Positions 17,004 through 25,051 of a stretch of DNA of 38,575 nt are shown here, one piece after another. How positions within the stretch are numbered: the stretch's first letter is position 1; each line of letters opens with the position of its first letter. The stretch is from contig JAEWWD010000090.1 in assembly GCA_023396535.1 (NCBI GenBank), forward strand, positions 1-38,575. The letters run 5' to 3'. The DNA comes from Bacillota bacterium (GTDB lineage Bacteria; Bacillota; Clostridia; Christensenellales; CAG-138). The notes beneath the pieces are model-generated. The model ran no database searches. It saw nothing but the letters and a program-made list of their open reading frames with translations, and had not been told where the DNA came from. The translations under genes and the position numbers were made by a program.

Positions 17004-18485
17004 ATGCTGCGCAAAAAAGGAATTGTGCGAAGAACATTCTTCTTTTCCGCACTGTTAACGATCGCCGTGATCGCCGTGGCGTTTTCAATTTTGTATTTTA
17101 CCATGCCCAGCTACTATCGTAAAATCAAAGAGATAAAGCTGGCCGATAGCCTGCATGTGCTTACATCGAGTCTTGCACAAGCGGGCAGCGAAGAAGAATG
17201 TGCAGCGCTTATTTCCAAGTTCTCCGAAACGAACAATGTCAGTGTTCTGGCATTTGACCAAAATGACGCCGTGCTGCCAATGCTCTCCACCCCGTTTGTT
17301 TCGCTGCAAGGCGCGCAGAACGCTGTGCTTTTTACCCAAAAAACCGAGCAGAGCGATGGGAAGCAAACGTATTTGGTTCTTATCAGGTCCCGCAAGCCTG
17401 TGGGGGCTCAGGATGATCTGCCGGAACTCATGCTGAAATGGACGCCCCAAAGCGCCGCCGAAACCATGACATTGCATGGTGAAATAGGGACAGCTCTGAT
17501 CGATAACATTGCCGTAAGCGGAACACTGCAGCCTATCGACGAGGCGAAGGATGTCATATTGTCGCTGTCGCCATATGTTCTCGTCCTTGCGGTGCTGATC
17601 GGCGTCATACTCTCAGGCATCTACGCGCGCCAGATATCCAAGCCCGTGCTGGCTATATCCGACGCCGCGGTGCGCATGCAAAACATGGAAGATGACGCGG
17701 CGTCGGTCGTTCATTCGGAGGATGAACTGGGGCAGCTATCCGACAACTTAAATGCGCTGTATCGGAGCTTACGCAGCAATATTGCGCAGCTGCAAACAGA
17801 GATGGACAAAGTACAGCATCTGGAGCAATCGAAAACGGAAATGATGCAGGGCGCCAGTCATGAGTTAAAAACCCCCATCGCCGCGCTCAACGGCATGATG
17901 GAAGGCATGATTGACAATATTGGCGTGTACAAGGATAAGGAAAAGTACCTGCGGGAGTGCAAAAAGCAAATCCATAAGCTTTCGATGTTGGTTGAAGAAA
18001 TATTGTGCGCTTCAAAAGTTGACATCCTGGACGGAGATACCGTTTCAGAGGAAATTGACATTGATGTGCTTGTGCATACCCTTTTGGGGGAAAGCGATCA
18101 GCTCATCAGGAAAAAAGAGCTGTCTGTACAAACGGATATCGCTCCCACAATAATAAAAACCGATCCTGCGGTATTTGGCAAAGCCGTATCCAACCTAATC
18201 GCAAACGCAGTGCGGTACACGCCACGCGGCGGCAGCATTGCCGTATCCACACACACGCAGGGGGAAACGCTTTTATTTTCGATCGAGAATGACTGCGCCC
18301 CCATTCCCGATGATGAGATAGAAAAGCTTTTCGAGCCGTTTTATACGCGCAATTACAGCCGCAACAAAGTGGAAAGCGGCACGGGCCTGGGGCTCTACAT
18401 TGTACGGCGAAGCCTGGAGAGGCTTGGAATTTCATACAAAGCCGAATCGACTCAAAGCGGCTTGAAAATAACGATGCAGCTTTAA
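17004..18485 (+). CDS. Membrane sensor histidine kinase
   Basis: This is a 493-residue kinase with an N-terminal TM (about 10-33), an extracellular sensor of about 150 residues, a second TM (about 190-210), a HAMP-like linker, a HisKA domain with H286 in GASHELKTPIAAL, and a HATPase domain (NLIANAVRYT, ENDCAPIPDDEI, GTGLGLYIVRR). It begins directly after the response-regulator stop codon (TAA then ATG), so the two are translationally coupled. The extracellular domain has no recognised fold by eye. It likely senses an envelope or solute cue relevant to the SBP/HlyD/MacB-like operon downstream. Confidence 0.93.
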   Translation: MLRKKGIVRRTFFFSALLTIAVIAVAFSILYFTMPSYYRKIKEIKLADSLHVLTSSLAQAGSEEECAALISKFSETNNVSVLAFDQNDAVLPMLSTPFVSLQGAQNAVLFTQKTEQSDGKQTYLVLIRSRKPVGAQDDLPELMLKWTPQSAAETMTLHGEIGTALIDNIAVSGTLQPIDEAKDVILSLSPYVLVLAVLIGVILSGIYARQISKPVLAISDAAVRMQNMEDDAASVVHSEDELGQLSDNLNALYRSLRSNIAQLQTEMDKVQHLEQSKTEMMQGASHELKTPIAALNGMMEGMIDNIGVYKDKEKYLRECKKQIHKLSMLVEEILCASKVDILDGDTVSEEIDIDVLVHTLLGESDQLIRKKELSVQTDIAPTIIKTDPAVFGKAVSNLIANAVRYTPRGGSIAVSTHTQGETLLFSIENDCAPIPDDEIEKLFEPFYTRNYSRNKVESGTGLGLYIVRRSLERLGISYKAESTQSGLKITMQL

Positions 18486-18495
18486 TGCTTAACTG

Positions 18496-18764
18496 GTCTG
18501 TCAATAAACCTTTGTTAGCAGAAATGAGGCCCAAATTCATGCAACCGGAGGCTTTTAATCCGTCATTCGCCCGAATGATACATTCGGGTATTCTTCAAGG
18601 AATGATGTGCAGCATAGGCTGCACAACCAATTGCCGGCGACATGTGCGGCGCAAAATGACACCTCGAAGCGTAAGTTGGCGTGACAGGCTTCCTGCGAAG
18701 CAGGAAACCGAGCGCCAACTTGCGCGGTGAACCTCGATAAAGTGCCGGTACGGCACTTTATCGA
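18496..18764. repeat. Structured intergenic repeat E, copy E2
   Basis: This is the second copy of repeat E. It contains an outer flank with TTTGTTAGCAGAAATG, the inner arm AATCCGTCATT (18557-18567), a core (18568-18652) with CCGAA/TTCGG and GGAATGATGTGC, the inner arm AAAATGACACC (18653-18663), a long nested hairpin (18669-18681 with 18713-18725 enclosing TTCCTGC/GCAGGAA at 18690-18706), and the palindrome 18734-18764 (14-bp stem, GTA loop). Stem sequences differ from E1 while pairing is kept. The unit separates the kinase gene from the transporter operon. Confidence 0.8.
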
Positions 18765-18769
18765 CACGC

Positions 18770-18798
18770 AAAGTCCTGGGCTAAGTCCAGGGCTTTTT
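18770..18798 (+). terminator. Terminator between the two-component genes and the transporter operon
   Basis: AAAGTCCTGG (18770-18779) pairs with CCAGGGCTTT (18787-18796), with one G-U pair, and runs into TTTTT (18794-18798). It would end the kinase transcript just after repeat E2. Confidence 0.8.
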
Positions 18799-18833
18799 GC
18801 CGTGCTTGAACCTACATCCACATTACACGGCAG

Positions 18834-18864
18834 CTTCATAGCAGCTTCATACTGAAATTATAAC
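18834..18864 (+). promoter_or_regulatory. CTTCAT direct repeat and promoter of the transporter operon
   Basis: An exact tandem 11-mer GCAGCTTCATA (18830-18840 and 18841-18851) places CTTCAT at 18834-18839 and 18845-18850. A -10-like TATAAC follows at 18859-18864. Direct repeats with an 11-bp period just upstream of a -10 are the usual layout for OmpR-family activation. The same CTTCAT pair occurs before the response-regulator gene. Confidence 0.65.
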
Positions 18865-18901
18865 CTGTATGCGATACGAATCAAAAAAACGGAGGTAAAA
18901 A

Positions 18902-20425
18902 ATGAAAAAGCTACTGGCTATTCTGTTATCTGTACTTTTTGTTGCTTCCCTGTCTGCCTGTTCCGTCCCATCCGGGCAAAACGAGGCAACCGCAAACCCG
19001 GATGTAACGGGAGCTCCTTCTTCCGCAGACGGCCCGGTGGTTTCGGGCGAAATCAGCGGCGAGATAACCGTGTCGGCATACGACAGCCAAACCTACAAGG
19101 CGTTCCTGGAGGATGCCGCAAAGCTATTTGAAGAAAAATACCCGGGTACGACCGTAACCGTTGAGACGTTCTCCGCCATGCCGGAGGTCAAAACCTCCGG
19201 CCAGGGCAACAAAAGCATGACTGCGATACAGATGCAGGATGATCCGCAGGGGCGTCAGGATTATATAAACAAAGTGAATACCGCCATGATGAGCGGCGGC
19301 GGAGCCGACGTGTATGCGATGGATGTATTGCCCGTCCATAAATACGCGCAAAGCGGACAATTGGAAGATCTGGCCGGCTACATGAATGCGGACAGCGAGT
19401 TTGACCGTGCGGCGTATCGGGAAAACATACTTGACGCAATACAATACAATGGCGGGACATGGTTCCTGCCCGTGGATTACACATTTGACTACTTTGCCTA
19501 CGACAGCACGTTGATTTCTCCGGATGTTGGCAGCTTTGGTCCGCAAAGCGCGTTCAGCACACAGCAGCTTTTTGACCTGGCCAAGGAACTTTATGATGGC
19601 AGTGCGAAACTTTTTAACACTTCGGATTATCAAAAAATGGGCCATGGCGGCATGTGGAAGGAACTGTTTACGGATCATTACACAGACTTTGTGGACATTC
19701 AGAACAAAGCGGCCAACTTTGCCGATGGAACTTTCGCCGGCATTCTAAACACGGTGACTGAATACGCGCAGCAGGGATATATCCCCAAAGGCATCAGCGG
19801 CCAGACGGTAAACACAGAAGATGCTATGCGCCAGGCGGGCGAAGCGCCCACCGACAGGTACGGCTTCAAGCATCAATCGGCCTTTTCGCTCCTGAACCAA
19901 TTTACCCGCGATACGGGAAGAAAGCTGCAAATGGTAATGGCCGGTGAAAACCCCGGCATTGAGGCGGATGATGAAATTGCGGGCATCCACGCAAACGCCG
20001 ACGGCACCGTGCCATTTACATACGAGCAGGCGTATGGCATCAACGCAAACTCGCAAAACAAACAAACGGCATGGGCTTTTATAAAATTCCTGCTCAGCGA
20101 AGAAATGCAGCTCAACACCCATTTGTCGCCCCGCAGCTTTCCGGTATTGAATTCGGCGCTTGAAGAAAAGGCTATGAGCGTATTCGGCGGGTCTTTTATG
20201 GGCGCGCAAGCCGAGGAGCTAGACGAAAAGCAGCAGCAGGCTTTCAACGCTTACCTGACGGCAATCAGGCAGATGTCCGATCAGATCAATAACTACACTT
20301 GGACGGACACGTTGGTAAACGACATGATCAACGCCGAGGTGCAGTATTACTTTGATGGCTCAAAGACGGCTGAAGAAGTCGCCGATGTGTTGCAAAACAA
20401 GGTTGATCTCTATCTGAATGAATAA
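18902..20425 (+). CDS. Extracellular solute-binding lipoprotein (ABC importer, family 1)
   Basis: This is a 507-residue lipoprotein. The signal peptide ends in a lipobox (LSAC, C20), followed by a Ser/Pro/Asp-rich tether. The mature part has a family-1 solute-binding pattern: ITVSAYDSQTYKAFLEDAAKLF, a Gly-rich segment before ADVYAMDVLPV, and the late TAWAFIKFLLSEEMQ motif. ATG 18902 follows ACGGAGGT. It is first in an operon with two MalFG-type permeases. Family members bind sugars or other small solutes; nothing here identifies the ligand, and the binding protein may instead report envelope state to the adjacent kinase. Confidence 0.9.
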   Translation: MKKLLAILLSVLFVASLSACSVPSGQNEATANPDVTGAPSSADGPVVSGEISGEITVSAYDSQTYKAFLEDAAKLFEEKYPGTTVTVETFSAMPEVKTSGQGNKSMTAIQMQDDPQGRQDYINKVNTAMMSGGGADVYAMDVLPVHKYAQSGQLEDLAGYMNADSEFDRAAYRENILDAIQYNGGTWFLPVDYTFDYFAYDSTLISPDVGSFGPQSAFSTQQLFDLAKELYDGSAKLFNTSDYQKMGHGGMWKELFTDHYTDFVDIQNKAANFADGTFAGILNTVTEYAQQGYIPKGISGQTVNTEDAMRQAGEAPTDRYGFKHQSAFSLLNQFTRDTGRKLQMVMAGENPGIEADDEIAGIHANADGTVPFTYEQAYGINANSQNKQTAWAFIKFLLSEEMQLNTHLSPRSFPVLNSALEEKAMSVFGGSFMGAQAEELDEKQQQAFNAYLTAIRQMSDQINNYTWTDTLVNDMINAEVQYYFDGSKTAEEVADVLQNKVDLYLNE

Positions 20426-20435
20426 GGATTGCGTG

Positions 20436-21356
20436 ATGAAGAGCCTTCTGCCTGAAAAAACTAAGGCGCTGTCGAAAAGAAACGATGGACGTGGTGCGCG
20501 CGGCTTGATAAAGCCGCGACGCATCACATCCGGAATGATATTCCTTATACCGGGGCTGGCTGGGTTCCTCGTGTTTTACATACTTCCTTTTTTCATATCC
20601 CTCGGCTATTCATTTATGGACAAACCTGTAGAGGGATCGTTTGTGGGTTTTCGCAATTTCATCGAGCTGTTCCGGAATAAAGCGTATCTTCTGGGGCTTT
20701 ATAACACGCTGCGCTTCATAGGCATTTCGGTTCCGGTCAACATGGCCTTTTCCCTTGGAATCGCAATGCTCATCAACAAAAGGAAGAAACATAAAGAGCT
20801 GTTTTCTCTCATATTCCTTATCCCTTTGGTAATACCATCCGGTTCCATGGTCTCCTTCTGGAAGGCGCTGTTTTCCTACGACGGCGCGTTAAACGGATTG
20901 CTGCATGGGATTGGCATAGAAAAAATCAATTGGCTGGATTCCAAACTCGCCCTTTTCGTCATGGTCGTGATATTTGTGTGGAAGAACCTGGGTTATAACA
21001 TGGTGCTGTTTCTCGCCGGCCTGAACAATATTCCCAAAGAGTATTACGAAGCCGCCTTTGTGGACGGCGCGAAGCCATGGCAGGCATTCCGGCACATTAC
21101 CGTACCGCATCTGGCTCCAACCTCCGTGCTTGTGCTCATAATGTCCATCATTAACTCCTTCAAGGTATTTAAAGAGATATACCTCATAACGGGCGGGTAT
21201 CCGCATGAGAGCATTTATACATTGCAGCATTTTATGAACAATATGTTTGCATCGCTAAACTATCCGCGTTTGACTACCGCCACCACTATTTTGGTTGTGA
21301 TTGTCGCGGTTTTCTCGCAAGTATTGTTGCGGCTGGAAAGGAAAGCGGCGTTATGA
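20436..21356 (+). CDS. Sugar-type ABC transporter permease (MalF/UgpA-like)
   Basis: This is a 306-residue, six-TM permease, with FLIPGLAGFLVFYILPFFISLGYSF at the first TM. The EAA loop that contacts the ATPase is EAAFVDGAKPWQAFRHITVPHL. An in-frame ATG at 20418 overlaps the lipoprotein gene without a ribosome binding site; ATG 20436 has AAGGA at about nine bases and is preferred. The stop overlaps the next gene by four bases. Confidence 0.9.
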   Translation: MKSLLPEKTKALSKRNDGRGARGLIKPRRITSGMIFLIPGLAGFLVFYILPFFISLGYSFMDKPVEGSFVGFRNFIELFRNKAYLLGLYNTLRFIGISVPVNMAFSLGIAMLINKRKKHKELFSLIFLIPLVIPSGSMVSFWKALFSYDGALNGLLHGIGIEKINWLDSKLALFVMVVIFVWKNLGYNMVLFLAGLNNIPKEYYEAAFVDGAKPWQAFRHITVPHLAPTSVLVLIMSIINSFKVFKEIYLITGGYPHESIYTLQHFMNNMFASLNYPRLTTATTILVVIVAVFSQVLLRLERKAAL

Positions 21357-22219
21357 GCAGACTTAAGCAAAAACTGGTTGCGGCCTCGCTTTTGCTGCTG
21401 GGCGTGCTCTTCCTGCTGCCGCTCATTGTAACGTTTACAAATTCATTCATGACTGAGACGGAAATCTCACTGAACTATACGTCCGCCCTGACATCCTTTG
21501 ACCTGGTGGACGGCATTGAGGAAAAATTTCAGCAAATCGAATTGATTCCCGGTCAGGCGGGGCTTTGGCAGTATGCGGAAGTATTGATCAATCAGCCGTC
21601 GTTTCTGGTGCTGCTGACCAATTCGCTAAAAATCGCGCTGCCCATAACGTTGGGAAGCCTCTTCGTTTCCCTATTGACCGCCTATGGCTTTACCGTTTGG
21701 GAGTGGCGCTATAAGGAAATCGTATTTGGGGTTTACATCGTGGTCATGCTGATGCCCTTACAGGCTGTCTTGGTCCCAAACTATATTGTGGCCGACGCAT
21801 TGGGAATAAAGAACAGCTATCTGGCTATCATCCTCCCCGGCATATTTTCGCCTTTCGGCGTGTTCCTGATGCGTCAGAGCATGAAGATGATTCCCCCGGC
21901 GTATTTTGAAGCGGCCAGCATGGACGGCGCGGGCAACTGGTACATATTTTGGCGCATCGTCATTCCCCAATTAAAATCATCCATCGCGGCCCTGCTGATG
22001 CTGACATTTATAGAGTATTGGAATCTGATAGAGCAAGCGGTCATTTTCATAGACGATTACGCCAGGGAACCCCTGTCCGTGTACTTGTCCAGAATCGCTG
22101 AAGGCCGCATGGGGCTGGTCTTTGCCGCGTCGTGCGTTTATATGTTCCTGCCGTTCTGGTTCTTGATGCTCGGGCAAAAGGATTTGGAAAAGGGTATCGA
22201 ATTATCGGGAGTAAAATAA
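21353..22219 (+). CDS. Sugar-type ABC transporter permease (MalG/UgpE-like)
   Basis: This 288-residue permease carries the EAA loop EAASMDGAGNWYIFWRIVIP. It pairs with the preceding MalF-like subunit through an ATGA overlap. It has an unusually long extracellular loop after the first TM (about residues 30-80). No ATPase gene is present in the operon; many Gram-positive sugar importers share one encoded elsewhere. Confidence 0.9.
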   Translation: MSRLKQKLVAASLLLLGVLFLLPLIVTFTNSFMTETEISLNYTSALTSFDLVDGIEEKFQQIELIPGQAGLWQYAEVLINQPSFLVLLTNSLKIALPITLGSLFVSLLTAYGFTVWEWRYKEIVFGVYIVVMLMPLQAVLVPNYIVADALGIKNSYLAIILPGIFSPFGVFLMRQSMKMIPPAYFEAASMDGAGNWYIFWRIVIPQLKSSIAALLMLTFIEYWNLIEQAVIFIDDYAREPLSVYLSRIAEGRMGLVFAASCVYMFLPFWFLMLGQKDLEKGIELSGVK

Positions 22220-22220
22220 T

Positions 22221-23693
22221 ATGAGTGAACAAATCGTAATCGGTATATCCTCGGAGAGAGAGCAAATCGAGCTGTCTCCTGCAAGCCGGCAGGACGACCG
22301 GCCCGGCAGACTGGCGCCCATGAAAAAGCGCGACTACAAGAAGACGATCGGAATTATTTTCTTTGCTATTCTATTCGCATTGATCTTTTTCTCCAAAACG
22401 ATATACGGGTACAATTTGCCGTCCGTGACCGCCGTGAAGCCGGAAAACGGGCGGCTGAACAAACTGGAGTTAAGCACGGGCGTCGCGGATTATGCAAAAA
22501 CACAAAACGTTTATGCGCCCGTCGGCGGCCACATCTATGAGGTTCTGGTGCAGGAAGGCGATGCGGTCAAGGCGGGCCAGCCGCTTTACAACCTTACGTT
22601 TGATCGCGATGAAGCCGAGAGCAAGCTGGAGGAAATCGCAAATTCACGAAAAAAGCTGAACAACGACATCAAAAACATCAATCTCAAAATGGAAAAACTG
22701 CAGCGCGTAATAGACGCGCTCGTAAACGAGGTATATGAAATCGAGCCCGTTTCCGACTATGACCTGGAATTGGCCGAACTCGAAATTCAGCAGGCGGAGC
22801 TGGAACTTGACGATGTGTTGACCAGATACGATGCCGGTCAGGCGACCGAGCTTGATGTGGAAAGAGCAAAGAATAAAATTGAGACGCTTGAACTCAAACA
22901 GGAAGAATTGATGCGAAAGCTGGAGGAGCAATGGCGGGAATCGCAGAAATCTGTTGAAGACAGAGAAAAGGAGCGGGAAGAAAAGCTCCAGGATTATGAA
23001 GCGGATATGGCTATATTGAAATTGGACAAGAGTTCCAAGCAGGTTGATATCGACGATCTATCGCTGCAGGAAGAGTCCTACCAAAAGACGCTGGAAGAGT
23101 TTGATGAAAACGCTGCAATAGAAGCGCCAATAGACGGAACGGTGATATCCGTTCCCGCAAACAAGGGCGAAACGATTCGGCCCGGGCAGCTGATCGCTGC
23201 GATTGGCAGCAGTGAAGGCTTTGAGGTGGAGTGCAGCATTTCGCTGGAGAATGATTTCGTGATTCCCGGCGATGTTGTGGAACTGTCCAATGCAACCCAT
23301 GTTGTAGAAGGGGTTGTGGAATATGTCACTCCGCAAGCACAGGGAAAGAGCGCCACCATTACCGTCAACTCTGACGAAGTGACTGCAGGCGAGACCTTTG
23401 AAGCGACTTTTGAAAAGAGCAGCGAGACAACGTATACGCTGGTTCCAAACGGGGCAATCAACCAGGATAACGATGGGTATTTCCTGAATCTGATCAAGCG
23501 CAGAGAGGGCATTTTAGGCAAAGAGTACTATTTGGAGAGACTGGATATTTACATTGGAGATTCCGACTCCAAAAATACAGCGGTTATCCGGGGGATTACA
23601 TTCTTTGAACCGATTGCCCTGATCAGTGATAAGCCGATATCGCCGGGCGACGTCATTGCACTTTCGAATGCGGGTGATTTCTTTGAACAGTAA
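22221..23693 (+). CDS. HlyD/MacA-like membrane fusion (adaptor) protein
   Basis: This 490-residue protein has a cytoplasmic N-terminus, one TM (about 42-60), a biotinyl-lipoyl-like half (VYAPVGGHIYEVLVQEGDAVKAGQPLY), a long coiled coil (about 125-295, rich in Glu/Lys/Leu), the second lipoyl half (EAPIDGTVISVPANKGETIRPGQ) and beta-barrel domains. This is the order seen in MacA/HlyD adaptors. GGGAG lies about nine bases before ATG 22221, and only one base separates it from the MalG-like gene. In Gram-positive bacteria such adaptors work with MacB-like exporters, and a MacB-like permease follows here. Confidence 0.88.
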   Translation: MSEQIVIGISSEREQIELSPASRQDDRPGRLAPMKKRDYKKTIGIIFFAILFALIFFSKTIYGYNLPSVTAVKPENGRLNKLELSTGVADYAKTQNVYAPVGGHIYEVLVQEGDAVKAGQPLYNLTFDRDEAESKLEEIANSRKKLNNDIKNINLKMEKLQRVIDALVNEVYEIEPVSDYDLELAELEIQQAELELDDVLTRYDAGQATELDVERAKNKIETLELKQEELMRKLEEQWRESQKSVEDREKEREEKLQDYEADMAILKLDKSSKQVDIDDLSLQEESYQKTLEEFDENAAIEAPIDGTVISVPANKGETIRPGQLIAAIGSSEGFEVECSISLENDFVIPGDVVELSNATHVVEGVVEYVTPQAQGKSATITVNSDEVTAGETFEATFEKSSETTYTLVPNGAINQDNDGYFLNLIKRREGILGKEYYLERLDIYIGDSDSKNTAVIRGITFFEPIALISDKPISPGDVIALSNAGDFFEQ

Positions 23694-24750
23694 AGCAAAT
23701 GTGATCATATTATTCTTCCTGTTCGCCGCCTTGGCCGCGCTGGCGCTGCTGGCTGTATGTGCGATGCAAAAAGCGTATCAAGGTCAGTTGCTGGTGCGGC
23801 CCGCCAACCTGACCGCCAGGGCGCTTGACCCTGAAGTTCTGGATGAGTTTTCTAAAGAAGAATTTCAAATGACCTATGAAATACGAAAAACGGCAACCGC
23901 GCAGACCGAGCATAAGCGAGACACCGTCGCTATGGTTGGCACGAATTACGCGTATCCGTACGTGATGAACTATGTGGTGTCCAGCGGCGGGTTTTTTACT
24001 GAGTCTGCGCAAAACGCGCACAGCAAATTCGCCGTACTGAATGAGTTAGCCGCCTATCAATTGTTCGGAAGCATCGATATATGCGGGGCGGAAATCAGGC
24101 TGGATAACGAGCGCTTCACTGTGGCAGGCGTCATTCGGGATCACGACGAGGATACCGCGAACGTCTATGTACCGGCGTATTTCACGGGCGGCGACGCACA
24201 GACACTAATGGCTAAGATGAATGATCAGAATTTCACGCAGGCCTATGTTGTAACTGCCCTGAAGGGCATCGGCATTCATGAGAGCAATTATACATTCATC
24301 AACCTGGAACGCAATGCCCGCGCTTTCCTTGAGAGATTTTATGTTGCCGCGTTCGCGTTTCTGTTTGGCGTATTGATACTGCCAATCGTGAAGCTGGGCC
24401 GCTGGTGCTCGCGGCTATGCAAGCGCTTTCGGGGTTTGCTGCGGGACTACTACGTTTGGGAGGCCGCCAGCTTGATGGCAAAAGAGCTTTTCGTGGGATT
24501 GGGCGCCCTGCTTTTGCAGGTTGGATTTCTGATAGGAGTGCTGCTTGCTTCTCTGGCCGTATTGAGGTACGCACTGGGCTGGCAGAGTATAGTGCCGTTA
24601 ACCGCAGGGCAGTTTGCGGACTTTGAAGCGAAACTCCAATGGCTGCTGCAATACCAGACAGTGGATGTGGTGTTGTTTACGTGCTGCATATCTGGCATTT
24701 TCCTTTGTTCAATGCTGAACATACATACCCTATTTATTACGCGGACTTAA
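23668..24750 (+). CDS. MacB/FtsX-like permease without ATPase domain
   Basis: The protein has about 360 residues, one TM near the N-terminus (about 12-32), an extracellular MacB-core-like region (VSSGGFFTESAQNAHSKFAVLN, AYQLFGSIDICGAEI, FTVAGVIRDHDEDTANVYVP), and three C-terminal TMs (about 225-245, 280-305 and 335-355). This matches the FtsX/MacB four-TM topology, but the ATP-binding domain of full MacB is absent. The start is uncertain: ATG 23668 and GTG 23674 both overlap the adaptor gene and lack a clear ribosome binding site. No separate ATPase is encoded in the operon. Confidence 0.78.
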   Translation: MRVISLNSKANVIILFFLFAALAALALLAVCAMQKAYQGQLLVRPANLTARALDPEVLDEFSKEEFQMTYEIRKTATAQTEHKRDTVAMVGTNYAYPYVMNYVVSSGGFFTESAQNAHSKFAVLNELAAYQLFGSIDICGAEIRLDNERFTVAGVIRDHDEDTANVYVPAYFTGGDAQTLMAKMNDQNFTQAYVVTALKGIGIHESNYTFINLERNARAFLERFYVAAFAFLFGVLILPIVKLGRWCSRLCKRFRGLLRDYYVWEAASLMAKELFVGLGALLLQVGFLIGVLLASLAVLRYALGWQSIVPLTAGQFADFEAKLQWLLQYQTVDVVLFTCCISGIFLCSMLNIHTLFITRT

Positions 24751-24831
24751 GGTAAATCCTTGGAGGTTATTAAAACAGATGCCTAAGCTTGTTTAGAATG
24801 GTACAAATGCCTGGTCATGCATAAATATGCG

Positions 24832-24855
24832 AAAATCCTCCCTGCACAGGATTTT
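24832..24855 (+). terminator. Weak terminator-like hairpin after the transporter operon
   Basis: AAAATCCT (24832-24839) pairs with AGGATTTT (24848-24855) over an eight-base loop and is followed by an AT-rich stretch. The 300-base gap to the next gene shows no other gene. A five-codon ATG frame preceded by GGAGG (near 24762-24795) is present but too short to support. Confidence 0.5.
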
Positions 24856-25051
24856 ATTATTCCGGCCAAGCTCGGCGGGCTGTATTACGGTTTTTTATAA
24901 GAATAGGAACTGGAATTTTGAGAAATATAAAATAGCTAAATAACAAAACCGAGGCCATGCACAGTAATGATAACGATGAATATAATGACCGGATTTAATC
25001 CTTATCAGCAGGTATGTTTGTATGGCGTTTGGAATTGAAAAGGATTTTGGC

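Noticed and set aside
18485..18730. 81-residue frame across repeat E2
   Set aside because: It starts inside the kinase stop region, lies wholly in a structured repeat, and its similarity to E1 follows DNA homology; not called as a gene, though noted as a finding.
18902..22219. Naming the SBP/permease set as a maltose transporter
   Set aside because: Only family-level motifs are visible; no residue or neighbour identifies maltose, and the adaptor and MacB-like genes argue for another role.
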